Below, piece by piece: positions 1-12,511 of a stretch of DNA of 64,000 bases (its first letter is position 1; every line of letters begins with the position of its first letter). Under the pieces are notes generated by a model. The model made no database searches. It saw nothing but the letters and a program-made list of their open reading frames with translations, and was not told the origin of the DNA. The position numbers and the translations under genes are program-made. The stretch comes from Polysphondylium violaceum (taxonomy: Eukaryota; Evosea; Eumycetozoa; Dictyosteliales; Dictyosteliaceae), in contig AJWJ01000026.1 of assembly GCA_000277445.1 (NCBI GenBank), positions 1 to 64,000 on the forward strand, given 5' to 3'.

Positions 1-484
1 AAAAAAAAATAACTGCAATTCTCACTCATTTTCATTGATTTATTCTTGCAAGTCTAAAAACAACATAACAATGCGAAAGAGATATTGTTTCACACACATA
101 CACATGCACACACATCATACATATACAACACAGCCTTCAATACAGAGACTACATAAATAATCAAGGTTTCAATTTTTCTATTCATCATATCATATGTTAA
201 AATAGATCAACATATGTTCAAGACACTAAGTATGATACCAAACTATGTCCATTGTCATATTTAATTAATCATCATCGTTATAAATAAACAGTTAAGAGAA
301 AGTTTCTTAGCGTGATGAAAAAAAATAATAGAATATCTCCTCAAAATCTAGATTTTTTTATTATTAAAAAAGTGGAAGGAGAAGTGATTGGGTTGGATAT
401 TTTTTTCCTAAAGCTGAGGCATCGGAGGGAAGAAAAAAAGTTTCTATTATTATTATTATTAATATTTTAAGGCCAGAGATCAAC
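1..484. other. intergenic, AT-rich
   Basis: No convincing coding segment is seen on either strand. The stretch is AT-rich with A/T runs and CA-rich patches. It ends just upstream of the ATG of the ComC-like gene and probably contains its promoter (inference). Confidence 0.6.
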
Positions 485-3400
485 ATGAATTATTTGTTTT
501 TTATCTCTGCTTTAATATGTACTTTATTGTGTATTTTTACTACAGCGTCTAGTATAGGTAAGATTGGGGCTATTCAACAGCGTATCTAATTTTGTTTTGT
601 CGATATTAATACCAGTATACCTACAATAGAATTAATTGGTACTGCCAATTATTCTTCTAGTATAACCAGGCGTTCTACTGGTTTTTCTTGTGTCACTTAT
701 AATGAGTTTATTTTTAATAATTTTGATATTGACTCGGTTGCAACCAATGAAACTGGAGAGAGTATAATAGTCAATCCTAAAGTTTGGGTTATTAATGAAT
801 CATTACTTGTTTGGATATCTATTCAGACTAATAGCACATATTATTATGTTAATATAAGAATCAACGATACCTCTGGTGTCTTTGTGGATATTCCAATTTA
901 TCGTCCATGTCAAGGTAAGTAGTTTGTGTCAAAAACCCACAGAATCGTTCATTAACAATCACTACTTACATACATTCAATAGGAATACCTTTGACATCAA
1001 AGAGGGACCCAATCACATTCTCACCGATAAACAAAAAGTCAGTCCAAAATTTTTTAGTAGGAGCAATGTCATTTAATTTCAACCATAAATTAAAAAGTTA
1101 TGGCTCTTTTAATTCAAATTTTGGTTCATCTCTGGTCGTCGAGTCTATAAATAGTGAGCCCTTTTATTTTAATGGTGATACTTTTTTAAATCTCTATTTG
1201 CCAATCGACAATGTTGATAGCAACACTAATGTTTGGGAATGGGGAGTGACATCCTTTGCCAAGAATAACTTTACCTTTTTACAAACCTTTCCATCCAGTA
1301 TGTATATGATATAAATGTTATTGTTATTGTTATTTATTAACACCCCAAAAACAATCCATAGAACCACTTGGATATTCAGCACAAATTGTGGCAAGTCAGA
1401 TATATTCAAATTATATTGAGGTTGATATTATCCAAAATGGTGAAGGCTTTGTCCAAGCCAAAAGCTGTGCAGATGGTCTTTGTTTTAATTCCTATAAACT
1501 AAACACTGTTTCTGGAACACCTTCTTTTGGAAAATATATCTATGTCTTTGAAAAATTTCCCCAAACTATTAGTTTTCTTACCACATTTTCCAATCAATTA
1601 TATCTAATTTCTAAAAACTTTACTTATACTATTGGTATTTATCAAATTATGCAAATAGTAGTAACTAAAAATAATTTAATTAATATAATTATTCTCTAAA
1701 GATCCTCTAGTCAAAAATTATTCAAGTACACCTCCTCTGCTTTTTTATTCAACAGAGGGAGTATTGTTCCATCTAAAAGTTGAAAAATCACAAACAGTTC
1801 CTTCATTTTATTACAAAGGATTAAATTCGTTGCCAGTTATAAATGATCCGATGGAGAGATATCCTTTTGGTCTTTATTCTGGCAAAATGTCAAGTTATAC
1901 ATTTATTCATACAGATAATGCCCCAAATACAGGAGCTATTACATCACCTCTTACTTTGTCATTAAATGGCATCGATTACCTGGTACCTTCCATTTCTTTT
2001 ATTCCAGGTATGGTTTTGATATAAATATTAAAATACTTTTCATCACTAACATTACATAAACCTAGATGTTGTTAAACCCATTTTAAAAAACATCACATTT
2101 ACTAGAATAACAGAAATGAGAGTGGTGGTTAGAGCATCATTTTCCGATGACAATTCTGGTTTGAAGGCAATATTTTTTGATTCAATCCTACCAAATATGA
2201 CATTAAGGGATTTGGTTGAGGGAAACAGTAATGATGGTGTACTAGAGAAAATAATATCATATTCACAAGTCCCCAATATTACAAGATTTATTGTATCTGA
2301 TTATGCTGGCAACGAACAAGCTTATTTTTCCAACTATTTTGGTTTTGATGATAGTAAGTGTATATTTAAACATTAGATATAAATCATTGAGTTATATTAA
2401 CATTTTACTATCACCTGCACTATTAGATGTAATCACATTTTCCAATATCGAGTACTTTTACTTTAAATATAATAATATTAATTTAGATCATTCAGGATAT
2501 GGATTCAACAATACTTTGTATTTTAAACACAGTGGAGCAAGATATACTATTCCTTCATTTAAACTACTACATTCATTTAAAGTATCACAAGATTTGGATT
2601 CTGGTTTAATAGATTATGATCTAATGACCTATGATACAGAACTTGGATGCTTTAAATTGGATTTCTTTATTCCACCCAATTTATTTACCGGAAATTTAGA
2701 ATACTCTATGTATATTGGTGGATATTTGCACAACCCATTGACTTTACAAGGTATTATAGGATCCAATGCCACTCTTTCAGTCAAATCTTCAAATGCCGAT
2801 GAGATGCCACCTATTATTATATCTTTGGATTTCTTTGGTGGGCTATCAAATCTAACAATCTTAGGCAATTCAGGAAAAACAAAAGTTGGATGGGTAATGA
2901 TGATCCAAGAAACTATTAATGGATTCAAAAATGGTACAATCAAAGTTAAAAGTGACTTGGATTATATTGGATACACTTTTATTATTGATTCGTGTAGTTC
3001 TCTAAACAAGGATCCACTTTTCGGACTCTATTACTTGTTGTTTGATATTGATAATCAATATTGCCAACCTCAAACATACTACATTGACCAAATCGATCTT
3101 TGTGACAACTATGACCATTGCTCTAGTACTAAACCCTCTGTATATAGAAATAGTATTACTCCCTACAGAGACAGTCAAATGTCATTAAAAAATATAACAT
3201 TAAATTGTCCTGGGGCTACAGTAGACACAAGAGTACCTACCATTGAAAATCATTATATCACAAGAATAAGCTTAGATGTAACATCGTATAGGGAGAATAG
3301 GACTGTAGGGTATAATTTTACTGCTACCGATGAATCAGGTATTTCTGATAGACACACACCTATACTATATTTATCATCTATGGGACAAGTTTTATCTTTT

Positions 3401-4942
3401 CCATTCACTACTGTTGATTCCGGACCAACACATAGGACATACAATGTATTTGCACAAGTTCCTTATCTATTTGGCTATCCTAATGGCATTATAGGACAAT
3501 TGTTCGGAGTTACAGATAATTATCTAAACTTTAATTCTTTCTCCTCCTTTTCCATTAAAACTACTGCAGATTTGAAAACTCCATATATTGATGGTATAAA
3601 GCTTGCAAATCAAAAGTCGGGAGCATTCTATGTAAATGAACTATATGGCTTGAATTTATTACCTTCAGATTTAGTTGTCTATCACAAAGGTCAAAACTTG
3701 ACACAGGTGGTGGGAATAGTAGAACAACTTAGTACAATGATAATATTTCAATGCCCAAAACAATTGCTTCCTGGTGATTCCATTTTTTATTTTGATCACC
3801 CCGAATACAATTATACAATTCCACCAACCATTCAAACCAGTTGTCCTATTAGACCGATTCCACCAACTTATGAATCCTCTTCTTCATCACAATCTTTACC
3901 CTCTTCCTCTTCTTCAGAGGAAAATACAATTCCATGTCTAGGTACACCTCCTTGTGGGGGAGATTTACAAGGACAATGCACTCCTAGTGGATGTAAATGT
4001 ATATATCCATATATTGGAGTATCATGTTCATCAAAGACAATTGTAGTGGATCCAGTCATCAATTCAACTTCACCCAGTACAGCTATAGATACAAAAGATC
4101 AAGAACAAAAGGCATCTTATTCTGGTTTAATTTCCATTTATTCAATTAGGGAATACAATGGAGATAACCAACTCGTTAAAGAATATCCTTTAAGTGAATG
4201 GATTTATACAAATGCCTCTAGTGAAGGACAGTTGGCCAGTAATTATACTTCATCCATCAAAAATACATTGGATTCATCAATTACCAATATTTCCACAACA
4301 ATTAGATACTTTATAAAAGAAGAAACAATTTCTTTTGCGGGACAAGAATTGCAAATGTATCCCTCTAGTATTAAATATAATGTAGAACTCTCACCCTATT
4401 CGTTTTCAAGTTCTTTGGGATACCTTCAAATGGTATTTGGTGTTAGTTTAAATACATCCAATACAAATGAAGACGTATGTTCAAGTAAATCAAATGGTCA
4501 AGTATTTGGAGCTGATGATTACTTTCAAATCAATATCAATTCCTATGGTCTTTATGGTAGATTTATTAAAAGGGCCGTCATTGATTCCAGAAGAGTATCA
4601 ATCACCAACATCAAAATGAACACCTCTCAAATCACTCAGAGAAATAGATTTGATAGTGTTGATCAATTCATTGGAATCAATATCCCCTTTTATAGAAAAT
4701 CAGCATTGATTGATCCCGATTTCTCATTAATTGTTGATACATCAGCAAAAGATCAACAAGAATCCGTGTGTAATAGTAAATCATCAAAATTAACAACGGG
4801 ACAAATTGCTGGCATTGTAGTTGGTTCAGTGGCATTTGTAGCCATCGTTTTTGCAACAATAGTTTATCTAGTCAAGAATAAAAGATATAAAGAATCATCT
4901 AGAAAAATGAAAGTTAGATTAGAAAATCTAAATAAAGTCTAA
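485..4942 (+). CDS. comC: ComC-like EGF-domain surface protein, seven exons
   Basis: Exons 485-557, 630-914, 983-1297, 1362-1634, 1702-2007, 2066-2353 and 2427-4942 splice to about 1351 residues. Every intron is short GT-AG in phase 1 and every junction keeps frame. The first exon encodes a hydrophobic signal peptide (about residues 1-23). A long N-glycosylation-rich extracellular region follows, then a Ser-rich linker and a six-cysteine EGF-like module at about 1019-1049 (starts CLGTPPCGG). One membrane helix lies near 1306-1328, followed by a basic tail of about 23 residues. This build matches the dictyostelid ComC/EGF family of developmental adhesion or signalling proteins at the plasma membrane. 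The family call is strong. Orthology to D. discoideum comC itself is from memory of similar length and C-terminal motifs. The ligand cannot be inferred. Confidence 0.8.
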
Positions 4943-4961
4943 ATAGCTAGAAAGTAATTTA

Positions 4962-6794
4962 TTAATCTAGATCAAATGCTTCGTTAAACATTATGATCGA
5001 GTCTGGTATTTCCACTAATGAGGATTGTTTTGTAAACATGTATAGTTTTTTTATCGATGGTGGAATACGTCCTTTAATATTCATCCAGGGAATAAATAAA
5101 GATGTGATGGATGGTGGAAGTATTTCTGAGGGGATCTTAGGATTAGTTGGACAATTAGAAATAACCAATTTTTTTAAATTTCTTGGAATCAGATCAGATG
5201 TAATTGGTTGGTCAAATGGATCATGAAATTCCAATGTTTCTATAGAGTCTGGTATTATGCCTTTATCAATGATACTTAAATAATTTCTAAAGACTAATCG
5301 TTTTGCGGTTGATGGAATACTACCTGGTAATAGCTTACAATTCAAACATGATATTACTATTTCTTTAACAGGAGGAATCGAATCTTTTTCCAATGGAAGA
5401 TGGCTATAATTTCCTATTATCGTTAGACGTTTTACAGATAATGGTACCACTTGTTTTAATCTATTAGGAGGATTTCCACAACTAAGTGGAAGAATTAAAT
5501 ATTTTACACTATTGGGAATAGATCCACTCCTAATCATAAAAGAATGAGAGTTTGGAAATACTAAATGAGTTAATAGAGATGGAAGTAATCCTTTTTCTAT
5601 TGGCTGATCCAATGAAGTGAATTGCAACTTCTTTATCGATTCTGGTAAATCACCAATCTCTAATGGTTGTATAAAAGAGCACCCCAACGTTAAATTTACA
5701 ACCTTATTAGGAATCATTTTTCTAGTAGTAAAAGGAAGTTCAAAATCTAAAAGCTCTAAATCCAATAGATTCTCTGGAAAAAATTCATCCGGAAGAGGTT
5801 GGTGTAATCCATTGATACCAATTTTCAAATATTTTATTGAACGAGGAAGTAATTTAGATGATACACTTTTGGATTTAAAAAAGAAATGTAAATTGGTAAG
5901 AGTTGGTGGTAAAAAGCCATCTTGTTCATTTAGTTCTGAATCTTGAACATTTAAAAACAATGTTGTCAGCGTTGATGGAAAGCTGTTTTTGAAAATGGGT
6001 TGACCAAAAGGATAGAAGTTATTGATATTTAAAGTTGTTAAAGTATTTGGAAAAAGAAATGGTTTGATTGGACTCGCAAACTTTTTCAAAACAAGTGATT
6101 CTAGGTTTTTGGGAAATAATGGTTCAACAATTGGATCTTGATACACACCACCAACGGTTAAGTCAAGTAAACTAGTTTCATAAAACACTTTGGGAGATAA
6201 AATTTGATTCTTGGAATTTGAAACACACAGTTTTGTCAGAGACTTTGGCAAGACTTGGACATTTGATATAGGAGGCGAAAATAGACCCAATGATAAAAAC
6301 TCTAATTGCTTTGGCAAAATATTCACCTCCAAAGGGTGACTATAGATATCCCCAAAATACAAGTTTCTAAGAGAGTCTGGTAAAACTTTTCCCTTTAGTT
6401 TTCGGTTAAAATAGTGAGATAAATAGAGAGTATGTAAATTGTTGCTTGGCAATTGGGACACCTGTAGCTCTTGATCGAAACCCAATCCAAAATCCAAAAT
6501 CTTTAGATCTAAAGGAAAGAAATCCAAGGGTAAGGGTAAATTAAAATCCTTGGAAAACTTTATATAGGTGACCAAATGCTTGTAATGCACAAATTGATCA
6601 TTGAATTTTGTAAAATGATGAGGATAGATAATAAGCTTTATGTGTGTCTGGCTTCTATCCACTTTTGACAAGTATCTATAGTTTTCAAAGAGATAGGGTA
6701 AATTTATAGTAATTATTTTTCCATCCAACACCATAGTCCTAATTGAATCTCTTGTCACATTATTTCTCCAAATAGAGAAAAATAAATTATCCAT
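4962..6794 (-). CDS. FNIP-repeat protein
   Basis: A single exon of 610 residues from ATG at 6794. After a short N-terminal segment (MDNLFFSIWRNN) the rest is about twenty tandem units of 20-25 residues with the pattern LPxSLxxLxL...FxxPI/QPLxxGxLP. This is the FNIP repeat, a leucine-rich-repeat relative greatly expanded in dictyostelids. No F-box, B-box or kinase domain is visible, so it is a repeat-only member, probably a protein-binding solenoid in the cytosol. It is convergent with the ComC-like gene, with only about 20 bp between stop codons. Its function is unknown, as for nearly all members of the family. Confidence 0.88.
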   Translation of the reverse strand: MDNLFFSIWRNNVTRDSIRTMVLDGKIITINLPYLFENYRYLSKVDRSQTHIKLIIYPHHFTKFNDQFVHYKHLVTYIKFSKDFNLPLPLDFFPLDLKILDFGLGFDQELQVSQLPSNNLHTLYLSHYFNRKLKGKVLPDSLRNLYFGDIYSHPLEVNILPKQLEFLSLGLFSPPISNVQVLPKSLTKLCVSNSKNQILSPKVFYETSLLDLTVGGVYQDPIVEPLFPKNLESLVLKKFASPIKPFLFPNTLTTLNINNFYPFGQPIFKNSFPSTLTTLFLNVQDSELNEQDGFLPPTLTNLHFFFKSKSVSSKLLPRSIKYLKIGINGLHQPLPDEFFPENLLDLELLDFELPFTTRKMIPNKVVNLTLGCSFIQPLEIGDLPESIKKLQFTSLDQPIEKGLLPSLLTHLVFPNSHSFMIRSGSIPNSVKYLILPLSCGNPPNRLKQVVPLSVKRLTIIGNYSHLPLEKDSIPPVKEIVISCLNCKLLPGSIPSTAKRLVFRNYLSIIDKGIIPDSIETLEFHDPFDQPITSDLIPRNLKKLVISNCPTNPKIPSEILPPSITSLFIPWMNIKGRIPPSIKKLYMFTKQSSLVEIPDSIIMFNEAFDLD

Positions 6795-7245
6795 TTGATT
6801 ATATTTTTTTAACTATAGAAATTATTTTATTTATTACCAAGAGTACTACTATGGATTTTATCAATATTGTAAAATGTTTTCAATAACCCTACCATCTTGA
6901 ATCGTAAAAAAGAAAAAAACGAAATTAATTTAAAAAAAAAAAATTAAAATTTGTGTGAAAATCGACGTTTTTGTGGATATTTTGTTTCTTTTGGAATTTT
7001 GTAATCTTTTTTTGTCAGATCTCGTTTATTGTAAATGAAAGAAATTGGATATTTTTTTATGATTCAAATTATTGGCCTTCTTGGGGTTTACTATTATTTT
7101 TGATATACATTAAGAATTGAGAGATATTTTTTTTTATTATAGATATTTTTTTTTTTACATTTTATTTGTTTTTGAAAAAACTAAAAACCAATACACATAC
7201 ATATGTCATATGTGAGAGTCATATGTGAGAGAGTGTATTTTAAAC
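6795..7245. other. divergent intergenic region
   Basis: AT-rich spacer between the FNIP gene (leftward) and the Ubc6 gene (rightward), so it should hold both promoters. It contains A/T homopolymers. A 13-bp motif (tcatatgtgagag) is repeated directly and adjacently near 7206-7232. No coding segment is seen. Confidence 0.5.
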
Positions 7246-7891
7246 ATGTCAAAACATCAATTATGTGTTGTATGTAATTTATCTATCTTATCTTGACGAT
7301 TTATTCATTAACAACTTATATATAAAATAGAAACGATTACAAAAAGAATATTTAAATCTTGTAAAACATCCTGAACCTTTGTTTATTGCCAAAGTAAGAT
7401 ATTTAGAAAAGATATATGTACTTTATATCCTAATAGGTTCTTTTTTAGCCCCTACAAAATAATATATTAGAATGGCACTATTTAATATTTGGTCCAGAAG
7501 AGACAGATTACCATGGAGGCGTATATCATGGTCAAGTTATCTTTCCCCTTGAATACCCCTTTAAAGCTCCTTGTGAGTAGTAATAATAGTTGTTTTGTTT
7601 ATATCTTTTATTATTATTATTATTAACGTTTATATATATAGCTATTTTAATGACTACTCCTTCAGGAAGATTTGAAACAAACACCAGATTATGTTTATCA
7701 ATGACAGATTGTAACTATTATAAAACACAGAGTATTTACAAACATACACTAACATAAAGTCCCTATTACATAGTTCATCAAGAACAATGGTCAAATCAAG
7801 GTGTCAAAGCTATTCTTATAGGTTTAATTTCTTTTATGGTAAGAATTGTAGTCTCACATAAACAAGGTTTTATTATATTATTAACATCAAC

Positions 7892-7937
<46 letters not shown>

Positions 7938-8301
7938 GACTGAAGATGCGCCAGGCACAGGGTCAATAACTGCAAGTAAACAAGTTAGACAAAAATATGC
8001 AGCCAACTCTATGTCTTTTAATTTAAAAAACCAAACATTTGTTAAACTATTTCCAGAGATTATAACCAAACATAAAAACAATACATTAACTGTATCATCG
8101 TTATCTTCTTCTTCCTCATCCTCATCTTCATCCTCATCCTCATCTTTACCCAAACAAACCATAACAAACAACAACAATAATGATAATACTACTGTAAATA
8201 GTAATAGTAATCGGAATTTAAAATCAGCAACTAGATCCTATCTATTTATCTCCACCTTTTTATTAATTCTCTCATTTTTGGTGTACTTGTATTTGCAATA
8301 A
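7246..8301 (+). CDS. ubc6: tail-anchored ubiquitin-conjugating enzyme Ubc6/UBE2J2-like
   Basis: Six exons, 7246-7269, 7331-7393, 7449-7572, 7642-7710, 7774-7838 and 7939-8301, give 235 residues. The UBC fold starts at once ([10 protein letters not shown]), with [15 protein letters not shown] and YPFKAPSI. The catalytic cysteine is Cys88 in the family-typical context [10 protein letters not shown]. The C-terminus has a Ser-rich linker and a last-21-residue hydrophobic segment, the tail anchor of this family. The protein should sit in the ER membrane facing the cytosol and pass ubiquitin to ER-associated degradation ligases such as Doa10 or Hrd1 partners (family knowledge). The intron 7839-7938 holds an AAT microsatellite. 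The first 8-codon exon is the least certain part. The UBC core and tail anchor are clear. Confidence 0.88.
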
Positions 8302-9999
8302 AACTAAACAAGATTTTGTGCACAAGTGGCCTCACTTCTTTGAATTTGAAATCGTAAATATCGCAATTGTTTGAAAAAAAAAATTATAAAAAAATCAAAA
8401 AAAATCAAAAACTCGATTGTGTAGGCACAAATAATATACCATCGAGATATGTGTTTTAATTTTGGGTACTTTTTGATGCAAACAGAATCACACACATACA
8501 CATACACATACACACACGCCAAACACATTTTGGTTATAAGATTGGGTGGTGTAAAAGTGCTCAGCGAGCGTGGTATTGTCATTTTTGCAAAACCTCAAAA
8601 GTTTTTTAATTTTTTTTAAAATTTTTTCACAACACCACACGTTGAGTGATATTATTGTTATTTTAATAACTAAGATTACAAGAATATTATAATAATACAA
8701 TAAACAGCAATATAACCAACACGTCTATATTAATGTAAAGATCTTCACACTTATAATACCAACTTTACTTTATTACACACCCACACACGCACACACAATC
8801 CAATTTAAAACCAACATCAAAAATAAAATGGCAATGATCAAATCAATAGTCATCAACATCATCACCACGCATACACTCACTTTACTGTAGTAAATAACAA
8901 CGGTGTAGAGAATAATTATTAATACCGGTGTGTGTGATTTATTATTTTAATGTATATTATGTTTTGTTTATATTGGGGAAAAAACCAACTACGCGTAGAT
9001 ATACACACTCTCTTTAACCAGTTCCCATCACTTGTGTCTTTTGTTATTGTTGTTTTACTACTATCATGAAAAATCTTTATTACGATTATGTATCTTATTA
9101 CAAAGCAATCCATCATCAATACCAATAATATCCGATTTCATCTATAAATCTCAAATTCACACACACACAAAAACAAATACACCACTTCCCCCCAAACAGC
9201 ATATACTTAAACAGCATTTCTATTTCTGTATCTGAAAAAAGAAAACATCACACACCCCTTCCCCCCCACACACCAAAACATAATATCTATCTTTTTCAAC
9301 ACACACCACCACACACACGATATTTATAATTTAAATTAATTTTTTATTGAATTTATATTGTTGTCCATAAAATAACAATAATAATGATAACATGATGATG
9401 ACGAATGTGAATGTTAACATTGTGTTTTATTTCTATTATATCTTCATTCATATCACACTCACCCAACAATATAATCATCATCTATCTCTGATATTTTATT
9501 TTAATCAAAAACATCAATAACAACAATAATAACCTTGTTTATTCTTTTCCTTTTGTTTTGTTTTGTTTTGTTTCCATCAATAATATCTATCATCATCGTT
9601 GTTGATATTGATATTGATTTCTTTGTTGTTTAATTTATTTATAAAGGGAGAGAACACACAAGTGTGACAGCAGCGCAGACATACATACTATACTACATGC
9701 AATAACAACAAACACTAATATATTCTAATTTTAACCTTTTTTTATTTATAATAATAGAGATATATAAAATATATTTTATTTTATTTTATTTTATATATCT
9801 TGTTGTATCATTGTAAAAACAGTAACATCCATACCCACACCACCACACCAAATTATATCTAAATTTATTTTTAGGAATCAGTGTCATTTTTTAAAAATCT
9901 CTGTTTTGTGTGTTTTGCAGGTCAAATTTTTTTAAATTTTTTTTCGTTTTATATATTTAGAAAACAGTGTACAATAGCAACAATAGCAAGAATAATAAA
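8302..9999. other. long intergenic region, CA-rich and AT-rich
   Basis: About 1.7 kb without a supported gene. It holds CA/AC dinucleotide-rich tracts (near 8490-8515, 8770-8790 and 9230-9320), oligo-A/T runs, and stacked TTTTA and TTTTG tracts (for example near 9545-9570 and 9775-9795). Short open frames here have no protein-like composition beyond the repeats. It probably serves as the upstream region of the coiled-coil gene at 10000. Confidence 0.5.
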
Positions 10000-11536
10000 A
10001 TGACAAAAGACGATATTAAAGATCAACACCACGTTGAAGACGAAGAGATTGACGAGGAGGAAGAGGAGGAGTTGAAATCCAACCATTCTTCCAAACCATC
10101 GACATCCAACAGTTTTAGCAGTGGCGGTGAAAGTTTTGACGAAGAGGACGAGGACGATGACGACGATTCATCCGATTCAGATTCAGATTCAGATTCAGAG
10201 TCTGACAGTTTTGATTTAACAGATGTTCAAATTCAATCAGACGATACATTGGAGGTCAAGAGTCTCAAGATGAAGTTGCTCAAAGAAAAGAGCAAGGTGT
10301 TGGACGCCAAAGAGACCATCAGTAGTCTGGTCGACCAAATCACGGCCTACAAAGTCAGTGTCGAGGAAGAGAAGCTCGTGCTAGAGTCTTCGCTCAAGCA
10401 AGAGAAAAAGACAAAATTGGAACTCTTTGAAATATACAAGGAGCTCGAGATTGAGAAAGAGAATCTCAGCAAACAGCTCGAGATCGTCATTTTAGAATGC
10501 GAGCAGCTCGAGCAAGAGAAACAGACAATCAGCAAGGAGAACATCAATAATTTGCAAACACTCATGAACGAAATCACCCACATTGAGGAACACAACTCGT
10601 TGTTGGAAAAAGAATTGGAAAATGAAAAAGAGCAGCACAGAATCACAAACAACTCTCTTCAGGAACAAATGATTCTCATTCAAAAGCTGGAATCTTTCAA
10701 CAGGGATTTCTCGTCGACCAGCAGCACCGCTGGCAGCGTCGCTGGTGTGGACCAAGTGTTGTTGTTGCAACTCAAAAAACAATTGGCAGAGACTCAGGTG
10801 CTTTTGAATCAAGAGAGAGAAAAACTTCAAAATCTCGACAGTCTATTGTTCCAAGGCAGAAAGATTATTGGATTTGCAGAAAAGAATGGTGGTCAATTGG
10901 ATCAAAATGCCGTGTTTGAAATCAATGCTCTCAAAACATCGATCGATCAAGAGAAACAAAACAATCATAAAATAACTCTACTCCTCGAAGAAGAGAGAAA
11001 GAAGTCTGAATTGAATAAAAAGACATCTGACAACTTGGTGGCCAGAATGAAGGAACTCATTTCATCTCATCATGAAACTCTTCAACTTTTGGATGAAGAA
11101 AAAGAAAATTCCAAACAATTGATTCAAGAAATTCAAACATTAAAAGAAAATCAATCCAAACAACAACAACAACAAGCAAATAATAATAATAACACCATTA
11201 ATAGCAGTACCAACCATATCATTGGAACCAGTACAATTGGCGAATCATCAAATATTTCAAACCCAGCCATTCAAGTAACATCACAAGAAGGAACATCTGG
11301 TCAATATGAGGAAGGTAAATTAAGACCAGATCCATCAACTGAATCAATTTCATCTCAAAGTAGCACAGAAGCTGGTGGATATGTCAAAGTTGGTAATAGT
11401 CAAAAAATGTATAAAACTCTTCGTTTGAAAAAGACTCAAACTAAATTGGGCGGTGATTTAAATATGTTGTTTGCTCCAGAGAAACCTACCTCTCCTGAAA
11501 ATAGTTTAAATAATGATGGTAATAATAACAATAGTA

Positions 11537-11576
<40 letters not shown>

Positions 11577-12198
11577 AAATAATAACGAGAATAATAATCT
11601 TGAACAACCAACTACAGTTATGAGTTCAAATAGTGTTGTATTCCAATCTAAAAACTCTGTTAAATTTGGTGCAGGGTTCCAATTTATCACACCAGAAATC
11701 ACCAAAGAAGAGGTTGCAGTTGCACCAGGATCACCAATTATCAAACCAAAATCAAAGACATCAAAATTGGACAAAAAGATTGAAAAAGAGAAAAAAGATA
11801 TATTGAAAAAGATTCAAAAAGATTTAAAACAAAAAGCCAAAGAGGAAAAGAAATTAAAAGCCAAAGAAAAGGAAAATAAAAAAGATAGCAATAGTAATAG
11901 TAGCAGCAGCAACAGCGGCACACTAGACAATAGCATCAGTAAAATATCACCAAGCAATAGTGTCAGTGGAAAATTATCTTCATCGGCATCCAATCCAAAT
12001 AGTTTAAATAATAGTGGCGATTCAACTTCAAATCACCAAGTACCAACTTCAAAATCATCTTTGAATTTAAAAGAATCAAATAATAATGAAACCACCACTA
12101 CAGATACTGCACCACACTCACCAAATAGATCACCCTCTTTTACTTCAACAAAACCAACTGATAGAAGAAAATCCATTAGATATATATTCTCCAATTAA
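10000..12198 (+). CDS. long coiled-coil protein with acidic head and low-complexity tail
   Basis: A single exon of 732 residues. The frame extends upstream to 9967 without an ATG, so the start is set at the first ATG (10000, MTKDDIKDQHH). Residues 1-75 are very acidic, with Glu, Asp and Ser-Asp runs. About 85-390 are heptad-rich coiled coil with many Glu, Lys, Leu and Gln, interrupted by a small Ser/Ala/Gly patch. The C-terminal half is low complexity, with a poly-Asn tract near 525-545 and a Lys/Glu-rich helix near 590-640. It ends in a basic segment (RRKSIRYIFSN). I do not recognise the family. The build suggests a cytoskeletal, trafficking or scaffold protein, but that is only inference from composition. 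Confidence 0.8.
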
Positions 12199-12511
12199 AG
12201 TCCCCGTCCCATCAATCCATTTATATATTTATATATATTTATAGAAAAAAAACCAAAATTTTAAAAAAATACTAAAAATAAAAAAACCTTATTTTGTATA
12301 ATTATATCATATGACTTTTTTTTCAGTGCCAAGGTAGGAGATATACTTTGTGAAGTGCTCAAAGAGGGTTCATATGTTTTTTTTTAATTTTTTTTTTTAA
12401 TTTTTTTTTTTTTTTTTAATTTTTTTTTTTTCTATTTTAAATATATATCTTTTTTTGCATTTCGCTTGGAATAGATATTGATCCTCTTTATATATAGATA
12501 TATAATCAAAG
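12199..12511. other. intergenic, poly-T rich
   Basis: AT-rich spacer with runs of T separated by AA (about 12375-12435). It lies just upstream of the Rtf1 start and probably carries its promoter and oligo-T element. No coding segment is seen. Confidence 0.5.

Noticed and set aside
558-580. A 23-bp intron after the first comC exon
   Set aside because: A 72-bp intron ending at 629 restores the frame of a long protein-like exon, while the 23-bp one does not.
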